NCBI GenBank assembly: GCA_000493965.1 | Contig: AWNV01000076.1 | Location: forward strand, 1 to 6,987 | Reading direction: 5' to 3' | Source: Candidatus Aminicenans sakinawicola JGI OTU-1 | GTDB taxonomy: Bacteria; Acidobacteriota; Aminicenantia; Aminicenantales; Aminicenantaceae | DNA: 6,987 nucleotides | In this document: one piece after another, positions 1 to 5,221 of the stretch | Position numbering within the stretch: the first letter of the stretch is position 1 | Layout of the letters: each line of letters begins with the position of its first letter | Program-made: the position numbers and the translations under genes | The notes under the pieces: model-generated | The model's input: only the letters and a program-made list of their open reading frames with translations | What the model was told of the DNA's origin: nothing | Databases searched by the model: none

Positions 1-2
1 CT

Positions 3-221
3 TCTTGGTTGAATCAGGTCGAGATCTGGTTCAACCGGATAACCCAGCAAGCCATACGCCGGGGGACATTCCGAAGCGTGAAAGAACTGGTTGCCAAGAT
101 CGATCAATTCGTTCAGCATTACAATTACCATACTAAGCCTTTCGAATGGACCGCCATGGCCGATTCCATCCTCGACAAAATTAAAAGACTATGTCAAGTT
201 ATTTCCGAGACGCAACACTAG
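3..221 (+). CDS. IS630-family transposase, C-terminal fragment (5' end outside window)
   Basis: This is the end of a DDE transposase that cuts and rejoins the ends of its own insertion sequence. The frame is already open at the window edge and begins SWLNQVEIWF, the conserved block of IS630/Tc1-like transposases that carries the third catalytic acidic residue (the E of NQVEIWF). A helical tail follows with the pattern I-x2-F-x2-HYNYHTKPFEWT, typical of the family C-terminus, and the frame stops at TAG 219-221. The TTG at 9 is an internal codon, not a real start. The stop lies about 20 bases inside the open frame of the minus-strand gene to the right, so the element's end falls there. IS630 elements insert at TA, and the TA at 219-220 is a plausible junction, but the other end of the element is not visible. 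Family call is firm; the exact boundary is inferred. Confidence 0.88.
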   Translation, partial: SWLNQVEIWFNRITQQAIRRGTFRSVKELVAKIDQFVQHYNYHTKPFEWTAMADSILDKIKRLCQVISETQH

Positions 222-618
222 CTGGGTGTCCATAAAATATATTTCTTGCTTCCTTAGAATGCCTGAGAATTTTACATGCTTCCCATCCAATTACGCCAAT
301 CTTATACGCCCCTTCAATGAGTTGCTCGTCATTGACAAATTGTTGAAAATCCTCGTATGTCTTAATTTCCTTTCCTACATTTATCTCCTTGTTGAATAAG
401 GCAATACTACGGAAAAGAATTTTGTTTCGAAGGTCATCCACAACTGCATTCCAAAAAGCACCAATTGCACTTCTATATCCCTGTACGGGTAAGACTCGGA
501 GTGCCTCCTTTATATAGGAGCTATCCCGCATGTCTTCTCTTACCAGAGAAATCGCTCTTTCTATTAATGGAACTATATCTGTTTCAGGTGACTTAACGAC
601 AATATCAGATTCCGACAT
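199..618 (-). pseudogene. Hypothetical helical protein, 3' end probably cut by the IS630 insertion
   Basis: This reads as 139 codons from ATG 618-616, with a strong ribosome site (GGAGGA, complement of 624-629) five bases upstream, so the start is well supported. The protein is soluble and mostly helical, with a conserved-looking middle (residues 44-70, around YRSAIGAFWNAVVDDLR) and a later block GAYKIGVIGWEA (103-114). I do not recognise a named family. The last ~6 codons are antisense to the transposase end, and the stop lies inside the element. The sequence breaks off just after a conserved-looking motif RNIFYGHP (125-132), so I think the native C-terminus is lost. It lies 21 bases downstream of the membrane-protein gene on the same strand and was probably cotranscribed with it. 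The R-x5-H spacing in RNIFYGH recalls HEPN nuclease motifs, but that resemblance is weak. Confidence 0.6.
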
Positions 619-639
619 ATTTTTCCTCCAAGCTAAGGA

Positions 640-1113
640 CTAGGATGACGGTTTTTCAGAAGACGCGCTCGGCGCGGATTTTGAAAATACCTGTCGATCC
701 GTTTGTTCGATAGTCTCTTTCGATCGAAAACCTGCACGCACCCACCCGATTGACCAGCCGGATGCATACAGCACCACGACAGCAAAGAGCCAAAGTCCAA
801 GGCCAGACAAAAGCGTCAGGATTTGCTGGCTCCGAATGAATGCTCGGTAGTCTTCGATCGAAATGATTCTTGCTGTCGTCTGGTGTTTGAGCATCGCCAA
901 AGCGTAACAGGGCTGACCCGGCTCTGGTTGTTTGTCCAAACGAAAGCCTTCTGGCATTGTCCTTAGGTATTGACTGTCCGGTGACTTGAGATCAACAAGA
1001 ATGTCAGTATCTACTGACGGCAAAAAAGCCCAAACAACGCCAACAGTGACGATGAGCAGTAGAAACGACAACACTACCCACAACCTTTGCCATCCGTTGA
1101 GTGTCAGTTTCAT
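640..1113 (-). CDS. Small two-helix membrane protein of unknown function
   Basis: The product is 157 residues. A hydrophobic segment at about 11-31 (LWVVLSFLLLIVTVGVVWAF) follows a short basic N-terminus. A hydrophilic central region (32-96) comes next, then a second hydrophobic segment at about 98-118 followed by GWSIGWVRAGFR. The tail (130-157) is polar and Ser/Lys-rich. This suggests an inner-membrane protein with its central loop in the periplasm and both ends in the cytoplasm. The pattern NGWQRLWVV near the start and IGWVRAGF after the second helix recurs in small uncharacterised proteobacterial membrane proteins, so I take it as a genuine gene without a known role. GGAGT (complement of 1119-1123) lies five bases before the ATG. 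A GTTAGAT core ends eleven bases upstream of the start, as at the front of an integron cassette. G+C is higher than in the genes to the right. Confidence 0.75.
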   Translation of the reverse strand: MKLTLNGWQRLWVVLSFLLLIVTVGVVWAFLPSVDTDILVDLKSPDSQYLRTMPEGFRLDKQPEPGQPCYALAMLKHQTTARIISIEDYRAFIRSQQILTLLSGLGLWLFAVVVLYASGWSIGWVRAGFRSKETIEQTDRQVFSKSAPSASSEKPSS

Positions 1114-1123
1114 TTCTTACTCC

Positions 1124-1130
1124 ATCTAAC
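1124..1130 (-). other. Possible cassette crossover core (GTTAGAT) before the membrane-protein gene
   Basis: On the minus strand the sequence reads GTTAGAT, which fits the GTTRRRY core where integron integrases cross over. Ten bases containing GGAGT follow, then the ATG of the membrane-protein gene. The protease gene starts in the same way (GTTGGGC, ten bases, ATG). The bases before the core on this strand (GCAGTATACTAATT) resemble those before the other two array heads (GCTGTAYAATATAT) at most positions. A seven-base match is weak alone; the spacing and the flank similarity are what make it worth listing. Confidence 0.4.
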
Positions 1131-1137
1131 AATTAGT

Positions 1138-1153
1138 ATACTGCATGCTGTAT
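1138..1153. repeat. Palindromic site 1 (ATACTGCATGCTGTAT)
   Basis: A 16-base near-perfect palindrome; only the symmetric pair of bases at 1142 and 1149 does not match. It lies 25-40 bases upstream of the membrane-protein start, where an operator or an integrase-binding site could sit. It shares the half-site GCTGTAT with the palindrome at 1247-1264. Confidence 0.5.
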
Positions 1154-1246
1154 TTTGAGAAAAATACACCTGCAGAACAGTCTACATATTATGAATTCCG
1201 CTAAAAATATGCTTAATTTTCAGTAATATTTTATCAATATCCTTGT

Positions 1247-1264
1247 TATACAGCAAGCTGTATA
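1247..1264. repeat. Palindromic site 2 (TATACAGCAAGCTGTATA)
   Basis: An 18-base palindrome with eight-base arms TATACAGC and GCTGTATA around a two-base centre. It overlaps a GTTATAC core (1245-1251) identical to the core at 1645-1651, and sits just before the integrase relic. The half-site also appears in the repeat copies (TATACAGC at 4681-4688). It could bind a dimeric regulator or the integrase; the sequence does not decide between them. Confidence 0.55.
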
Positions 1265-1282
1265 TCTGACGAATTAGATATC

Positions 1283-1426
1283 ATGCATCTTTTCGAAAAT
1301 GGATATGATATCAGAACTATTCAGAAACTCTTGGGACATAAGGATGTTAGAACAACAATGATATATACATATGTCTTGAATCGAGGAGCTTGAGGAGTAT
1401 TGATTCTTGCCCATAGACTGAATTAG
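1283..1426 (+). pseudogene. intI: Integron integrase (IntI-type tyrosine recombinase), C-terminal relic
   Basis: The ATG-led frame gives residues that match the end of integron integrases: ENGYDIRTIQKLLGHKD, then VRTTMIYTYVLNRG. It keeps the box II histidine (LGH) and the nucleophilic tyrosine (MIYT), but everything upstream of about 1283, including the first catalytic arginine and the core-binding domain, is missing. After NRG the frame reads A, then a TGA at 1391-1393, then GV and eight more codons to TAG at 1424-1426. Intact homologues read NRGGRGVRSPLD here, so the TGA looks like a CGA-to-TGA mutation. The relic cannot be active. Its 3' end points at the repeat and the plus-strand cassettes, an order known from integrons whose integrase lies in the same direction as the cassettes, as in Treponema denticola. 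Identification is firm; the original layout is inferred. Confidence 0.85.
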
Positions 1427-1438
1427 AAGATCCCTCTC

Positions 1439-1647
1439 AAATATTTCTTGAATTATTGCAATAAGCTTTGATAGTATCGGCTTAGACAGGAATATTTTCT
1501 GTAGAACACTGGCGGTAAAAAGATGATGGTCAGAATAATAGTGTTTATATTCAATACGTTTTTCCCTGTTTCGCTCAATCAGGATAACGCAATAGGAAGC
1601 GATAAATGGCGTATTTGCACAGGCAAGACGGCTGTACAATATATGTT
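1439..1647 (-). repeat. Array-head repeat, copy A (attI-like)
   Basis: Read on the minus strand, this 209-base stretch aligns with 4672-4891 on the plus strand at roughly 80% identity by eye; copy B has one extra ~12-base block. Long shared runs include ATTTATCGCTTCCTATTG, GACCATCATCTTTTTACCG and TTATTGCAATAATTCAAGA. The similarity begins about 13 bases after the integrase relic and stops exactly at the GTT of the GTTATAC core (1645-1651). Beyond that the two copies carry unrelated genes. This is the behaviour expected of an attI or leader sequence to which different cassettes have been joined. One frame is open here on the minus strand (121 codons with a TTG start), but the same frame in copy B has several stops and the distal part is only the antisense of the integrase relic, so I regard the repeat as non-coding. 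Confidence 0.78.
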
Positions 1648-3011
1648 ATACAAGTAAAATAGATTTAAGAAAATGGATAAAAATTCCAATATTAAAAAAT
1701 ACGTTGCCGAGATAATAAACTTGACAGGTTCAATTATTGATCAATTGGGTCCTCGAATACCAGGATCTGATGCCTGTATCAAGGCAGCGAGCTACCTAAA
1801 AGAAGAGTTTAAAAAAGTTTGCGACTATGCGTATTTGCATCAATACGATCAATATCCTGGCTCATTTTATAATATCACGAACATTATCGTTATTACATTT
1901 TTATTAGCTTCAATTTTTTATTTTTTCCAGGGTATCTACATTCATTTGGCATCATTTGTATATTCTATCGGATTATTTTATTTTATCCATCAATTTGTGT
2001 TTCTCGGAACTTTTTTTGATAGATTTTTCAAAAAAGCTCCGGGGTATAATGTTATTGGTGTTTTAGAGCCTCAAAATAGGGTCAGGCAGCAGATTATCAT
2101 TTGCGGGCATCATGACAGTACACACATATGTAATTTTTTGGAAAAAAACCAAAGTCTCTATTCTTTTCGTTTAATCACTCCAATGCTATTTTTCTGTTAT
2201 GCCAACATCACCTCAGTGATCACTTCGGCTCATAAAATTGCAGAAATACAATCTCCTCAATTCCATAAAATTTCATCTTATATCATTTGTCTTGGATTTC
2301 TATTCATTCTGCCATTATTAAAATATCACAATAAAGAAGGAACCCCCGGCGCTGGAGATAATCTAATTTCAAGTATTATGTGTGCTAAAATTGCAAAATA
2401 TATTCAACACACGCATGGGACGTTAAAAAATACAAGATTGATCCTATTAAGCACTGATGGCGAAGAAATCGGTCAAAAAGGATCCCGGGCATTTGTAAAC
2501 CACTTTAAAAAAGAAATCGAACAGGTAAAAACATACATTTTTAATTTTGATAGCATATATAAAAAAGAAGACCTTGCTCTATTGAAATCAGAGAGAAACG
2601 GGACTATCAAATTGTCAGGTTCTCTATTGGAAGAGGCCAGATCACTTTCTAAGAAATTGGGACACACGATTAAAATCAAAAATATTCCATTTGGTGGCGG
2701 GGGTACTGATGCTGGCCAATTTGCAAGAGTAGGTATAGAAACATTATCATTGATTGGTATCTCAACTGATTTGATAAGGAAAGATATTTATTATCATACT
2801 TCCAATGATATTGTTGAAAATATAGAGGTTGAAGCTTTAGAAACTGTTTTTAATTTATCGGTTCAATTTATATTGAATAAAGATAATGCAATCTGAATAT
2901 AATAGTAGTATAACATTGCATTTGCAGCCAACCGCAAACAGCGCATTGGCTTTGGAATATTGAGTGGTAAACACGCAGTTAGTCTGAGTTTGACAGCTAA
3001 TCGATTCGGCG
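1646..3011 (+). mobile_element. Integron-type gene cassette 1 (M28 peptidase)
   Basis: The unit runs from the TT of GTTATAC to the G of the next core, GTTATGC. When closed as a circle its core would be GTTATAC, and the left core of its own attC candidate (GTATAAC, 2908-2914) is the exact reverse complement. That match is expected for a real cassette and supports both boundaries. It carries one gene in the plus orientation and has no promoter I can identify. Confidence 0.6.
1673..2896 (+). CDS. M28-family zinc metallopeptidase with membrane segments
   Basis: The 407-residue product has the metal site of M28 aminopeptidase-like enzymes, which use two zinc ions to cleave N-terminal residues or small peptides. 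Visible ligands are H146 in GHHDS, the bridging D229 in GAGDN, E264 (base) and E265 (ligand) in DGEE, D293 in NFDS, and H375 in YYHTSND. A late GGGGTDAGQF (341-350) is also typical. The N-terminal part has PRIPGSDACIKAASYL (27-42), the usual GxRxxGS region. Hydrophobic stretches at about 70-86 and 88-111, and more weakly at 168-185 and 201-216, interrupt the fold, so the enzyme is probably membrane-anchored; which side the active site faces is unclear. There is no clear cleavable signal peptide. The ATG is the first in frame, 28 bases after the crossover core, with only a weak AAGA before it. All catalytic residues are present, so it looks active. Confidence 0.92.
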   Translation: MDKNSNIKKYVAEIINLTGSIIDQLGPRIPGSDACIKAASYLKEEFKKVCDYAYLHQYDQYPGSFYNITNIIVITFLLASIFYFFQGIYIHLASFVYSIGLFYFIHQFVFLGTFFDRFFKKAPGYNVIGVLEPQNRVRQQIIICGHHDSTHICNFLEKNQSLYSFRLITPMLFFCYANITSVITSAHKIAEIQSPQFHKISSYIICLGFLFILPLLKYHNKEGTPGAGDNLISSIMCAKIAKYIQHTHGTLKNTRLILLSTDGEEIGQKGSRAFVNHFKKEIEQVKTYIFNFDSIYKKEDLALLKSERNGTIKLSGSLLEEARSLSKKLGHTIKIKNIPFGGGGTDAGQFARVGIETLSLIGISTDLIRKDIYYHTSNDIVENIEVEALETVFNLSVQFILNKDNAI

Positions 3012-3017
3012 TTATGC
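2908..3017 (+). other. attC-like recombination site after the M28 gene
   Basis: The left core is GTATAAC (2908-2914) and the right core GTTATGC (3011-3017); they pair with a single G-T wobble. Between them are imperfect complementary arms, for example ATTGGCT (2944-2950) with AGCTAAT (2994-3000). CGGC stands directly before the GTT, as in many attC sites. The 110-base length is at the long end of attC sites, like Vibrio cholerae repeats. Neither core fits the strict RYYYAAC / GTTRRRY consensus at every position, so the call rests mainly on pairing, position after the gene, and similarity to the next site (CATTGCAT near the left, CAGCTWATC near the right). Confidence 0.58.
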
Positions 3018-3792
3018 TTATATTAATTATTATTCAAATATCTTATTAAGGCTCAAATATGTCAAATGTAGATTTTGTTGTACATTTAGATAAGTACTAT
3101 AAAGAAGAAGCTGCTTCCATACTCGCGAAAGCTTTTCAGACTGATCCGATGTATATGTATGTTATTCGAAATGACACAAAGCGTGAAAAAGAACTATTAT
3201 GGTTAATGAGAAAAGTAGTCTATTATTCTTTGCTTTATGGGAAAGCTTATATAACAACATCAATGGATGGATGTATTTGTTGGTTGCCTCCAGGTCAAAC
3301 TAAACTTACTTTAATGAGAATTTTTCGTACAGGTTTACATGCTATCGTTTTTAAATTTGGCATTACCGCATATAAACGATTTGACGATATTATGTCTTAT
3401 ACTGATAAAATTCATGAAAAATATGCATCATATCCTCATTGGTATTTATGGGCAATTGGAGTAAAACCAACATGTCAAGATAAAGGTACAGGTGGCAAGC
3501 TAATGCAACCGATTCTCAGTATTGCAAATAATACTCAAGTACCATGCTATCTTGAAACACACAATGAGCTAAATTTACAATTTTATGAAAAATCTGGATT
3601 TAAAGTGGTAAATGAGGGAAGAGTTCCTAAGCATAATCTTAAGGTATGGGCTATGCTACGTGAGCATTCAAGTTGAAATATATAAATTAGGCAAAGAGAG
3701 CACAAGCATTGCATCAAGCTGACAAAAACGCTGGGGTGTTATGTGGATAAATTGACGTTTGAATTGGCTTTTTTGCAGCTTATCTCCGACCG
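3012..3792 (+). mobile_element. Integron-type gene cassette 2 (GNAT acetyltransferase)
   Basis: The unit runs from the TT of GTTATGC to the G of GTTAGAT. It holds one gene in the plus orientation followed by an attC-like site. The expected self-complementary left core would be GCATAAC; the best candidate is GCACAAG (3700-3706), matching 5 of 7, so this cassette's site is more degenerate than the first. Confidence 0.5.
3059..3676 (+). CDS. GNAT-family N-acetyltransferase
   Basis: The 205-residue product has the fold signature of GNAT enzymes, which move an acetyl group from acetyl-CoA to an amine. The acetyl-CoA loop is visible as LWAIGVKPTCQDKGTGGKLM (130-149), with the Q-x2-G-x-G pattern at Q140, G143 and G145. 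The following strand and helix read CYLETHNELNLQFYEKSGF (163-181), where N172 and the YEKSGF motif are typical. The N-terminal region has AFQTDPMYMY (25-34), a common opening in this branch. There is no signal peptide or membrane segment, so it should be cytosolic. TAAGG lies seven bases before the ATG, and the start is 47 bases after the cassette core. Substrate cannot be told; cassette-borne GNAT enzymes sometimes modify antibiotics, but no residue here points to that. It is intact and of normal length. Confidence 0.93.
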   Translation: MSNVDFVVHLDKYYKEEAASILAKAFQTDPMYMYVIRNDTKREKELLWLMRKVVYYSLLYGKAYITTSMDGCICWLPPGQTKLTLMRIFRTGLHAIVFKFGITAYKRFDDIMSYTDKIHEKYASYPHWYLWAIGVKPTCQDKGTGGKLMQPILSIANNTQVPCYLETHNELNLQFYEKSGFKVVNEGRVPKHNLKVWAMLREHSS

Positions 3793-3798
3793 TTAGAT
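3699..3798 (+). other. attC-like recombination site after the GNAT gene
   Basis: The right core is GTTAGAT (3792-3798), a good GTTRRRY match. The left core is poor (GCACAAG at 3700-3706). The arms form a convincing hairpin: AAGCTGACAAAAACGC (3716-3731) pairs with GCTTTTTTGCAGCTT (3768-3782) with few mismatches. The arrangement parallels the site after the M28 gene. The lost left core may mean it no longer recombines well. Confidence 0.48.
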
Positions 3799-3830
3799 TT
3801 TTTTTGCTGCATGCAGCAAAAAAACCTAAC
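3792..3830. repeat. 39-bp near-perfect palindrome joining two attC sites
   Basis: The left arm reads GTTAG-A-TTTTTTTT-GCTGC, the right arm GCAGC-AAAAAAA-CCTAAC. The arms are complementary apart from one base and one extra T, with GCTGCATGCAGC at the centre. Each end is the crossover core of a different attC site, pointing inward (GTTAGAT on plus, GTTAGGT on minus). The T runs precede the hairpin on both strands instead of following it, so this is not an intrinsic terminator. Confidence 0.85.
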
Positions 3831-3886
3831 GCTATGACTCGCCGGCGCGCAACAGAGTGCGTCCGATGTGCAGCCGCTTGTTAGGC
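3824..3886 (-). other. Canonical attC site of the protease cassette
   Basis: On the minus strand it begins GCCTAAC (fits RYYYAAC), continues AAGCGGCTGCACATCGG, and ends CATAGCGTTAGGT (fits GTTRRRY). At 63 bases it has the classic short attC length, with inner arms such as CGGACGCA and TGCGCGCCGG able to pair. The protease stop codon TAA (3883-3881) lies inside the left core, an arrangement common in integron cassettes. It is far richer in G+C than its surroundings and is the most convincing attC in the window. Confidence 0.78.
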
Positions 3887-4673
3887 CAAATTATGTAAAT
3901 GCCTGCGAATTGGGCTGATAGAAAAAGCATATCCAATACCTACATTCGCTGATCGCTTTAAATTACGTGCTATCTGTTCCATTGCTGCCTGAGAAGCTTT
4001 GATTCCTTGTATAGGGTCAACTCCTCCAACGCTCATAATTGATTTAGATTTGGAAAGAACTCTTTGGTTGTTTTGTAATGCAGAAATCAAGTTGTTGAAT
4101 TCCTGTTCAATTATTCCTGTTACAGCTCTCGTTATTATTCCCACTACATTACCTGACTCTATAGACAGTAATGGTCCGCCGGAATTCCCTCCATTAACGC
4201 TACCATCAATCTGAATAATTTTTCTGCTCTGTTGCCCGTGAATGCTCGAGGTATATCCCATGTGAGCTGTCAACTGCGGCATGCCGAAAGGGAAACCCAA
4301 AAACAAAATATTTTGTCCTACTTGGATTTCGGCGACATCTCCAAGATTGAATCGATATCTTCCTTCGAACTCTGGTTCTTCAAGTTTAACATAAGCATAA
4401 TCCAATTCGGATTCCGGGGATTCGGCCGTTATAATATTGTAAAAATCTTCCGGTAATAGACGGATCGGCTGATCTGAATCTTCGAATCGGATACAGATAG
4501 CATCAACTTGCCCAGGAGGACGAATTACATGATTATTTGTGATGAGCCCTCCTTCAACTAAAAATGCTGATCCGTTCCCCAAAGCCTTGCGATCTCGCTC
4601 AAGGGCTATTTCAGCCACACCTGATCGAACCCGTGAGATTAATTCTATTGCACTCATTTCTTTATAGGCCCAA
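3830..4673 (-). mobile_element. Integron-type gene cassette 3 (serine protease), reversed orientation
   Basis: Read on the minus strand, the unit starts at the TT of GTTGGGC (4674-4668) and ends at the G of GTTAGGT (3830). Its own circular core would be GTTGGGC; the left attC core GCCTAAC matches the reverse complement at 6 of 7 positions. Gene and attC share one orientation, opposite to cassettes 1 and 2, so the two arrays converge. Confidence 0.62.
3881..4657 (-). CDS. Trypsin-like serine protease (trypsin_2 / Deg-type), cytosolic
   Basis: The 258-residue product is a chymotrypsin-fold protease with a full triad: H43 in TNNHVI, D86 in ELDYAYVKL, and S159 in GGNSGGPL. The strand before the serine (IIQIDGSVNGGNSGGPL) and the following VVGIITRA are typical of Deg/HtrA-like domains, and GFPFG (121-125) is also characteristic. 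There is no signal peptide, no membrane helix and no PDZ domain, unlike periplasmic Deg proteins, so it should act in the cytosol. The ~70 residues after the protease core (186-258) are helical, then return to a GYAFSISPIRRHL segment, the usual closing block. The ATG lies ten bases after the GTTGGGC core with a weak AAAGAA before it. The TAA stop lies within the attC core, and the protein looks complete. Stand-alone cytosolic proteases of this type occur in some bacterial conflict systems, but no partner is visible here. The target is unknown. Confidence 0.93.
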   Translation of the reverse strand: MSAIELISRVRSGVAEIALERDRKALGNGSAFLVEGGLITNNHVIRPPGQVDAICIRFEDSDQPIRLLPEDFYNIITAESPESELDYAYVKLEEPEFEGRYRFNLGDVAEIQVGQNILFLGFPFGMPQLTAHMGYTSSIHGQQSRKIIQIDGSVNGGNSGGPLLSIESGNVVGIITRAVTGIIEQEFNNLISALQNNQRVLSKSKSIMSVGGVDPIQGIKASQAAMEQIARNLKRSANVGIGYAFSISPIRRHLHNLA

Positions 4674-4891
4674 CATATATTATACAGCTATTATACAACC
4701 GTTTTACCTGTACAAATACAGCATTTATCGCTTCCTATTGAGTTATCTTGATTTATCAATACAGGGAATAACTTATTGAATATAAACAGTTTTGTCCTGA
4801 CCATCATCTTTTTACCGTCAGTGTTCTGCAGAAAATATTGCCGCTTAAACATATACTATCAACACTTATTGCAATAATTCAAGAAATATTT
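4672..4891 (+). repeat. Array-head repeat, copy B (attI-like), inverted relative to copy A
   Basis: This 220-base copy matches the reverse complement of 1439-1647. It stops at AAC (4672-4674), the GTT of the minus-strand core GTTGGGC that opens the protease cassette. It has an extra block near 4689-4700 that repeats the TTATACA motif. The frame that is open in copy A holds several stops here. On the minus strand, TATAAT occurs twice within 25 bases of the core, so promoter activity towards the protease gene is possible, though I see no properly spaced -35 box. No integrase relic follows its far end, unlike copy A. The rest of the gene-free stretch up to 5221 holds the small element at 4956-5042, a short GCGAA/TTCGC hairpin at 5148-5158, and otherwise AT-rich sequence with nothing I can name. 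Confidence 0.78.
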
Positions 4892-4955
4892 AAGATCAAA
4901 TAAAAAATCATAAGTCCTTTATTACCTAAAGACTTGATTGAATTGAGAGTTTTAG

Positions 4956-5042
4956 TTCTGGAGACACTATACTTAACTCCAAATTAAGAACCCCTAGGAA
5001 GTATTCAAAACTTCTTCCCAATTCAGTATAATGTCCCTAGAA
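4956..5042. mobile_element. MITE/REP-like element, copy 1
   Basis: An 87-base element starting TTCTGGAGACACTATA and ending TATAATGTCCCTAGAA, which are imperfect inverted repeats. An internal hairpin is formed by GAAGT (4998-5002) and ACTTC. It matches the copy at 6723-6809 at 77 of 87 positions without gaps, in the same orientation. Similarity continues a few bases on both sides (ATTGAGAG before, with a six-base insertion here; TTTC after). It has no coding capacity, so it would need a transposase supplied elsewhere. Confidence 0.82.
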
Positions 5043-5221
5043 TTTCCTAAAACATACAGCTTGTAATCCAATATGGAAAATTGTAAGATTAGGTTGTAAT
5101 TTTGTAGGGATATTTGATGGGATTACTTAATATATTACTTCAATGAAGCGAAATTCGCGTCAAATACAGCATACTATATATTAATAGTTAACGGTATCTA
5201 AAACGCAATTTTAACCAATCT

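Noticed and set aside
91..399. 102-codon plus-strand open frame.
   Set aside because: It runs across the IS end and antisense to the 139-codon gene. It has no ribosome site and no protein-like character.
1274..1639. 121-codon minus-strand open frame with a TTG start.
   Set aside because: Its distal third is the antisense of the integrase relic, and the rest lies in repeat copy A. The matching frame in copy B is broken by several stops, so there is no sign of coding constraint.
1615..1640. Cassette promoter with TTGCAC and TACAAT in repeat copy A.
   Set aside because: The spacing between the boxes is 14 bases, too short for a normal sigma-70 promoter, so it is not listed as a feature.
3799..3823. 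Hairpin with A and T runs as an intrinsic terminator.
   Set aside because: On both strands the U run would precede the hairpin and an A run would follow it, the reverse of a terminator.
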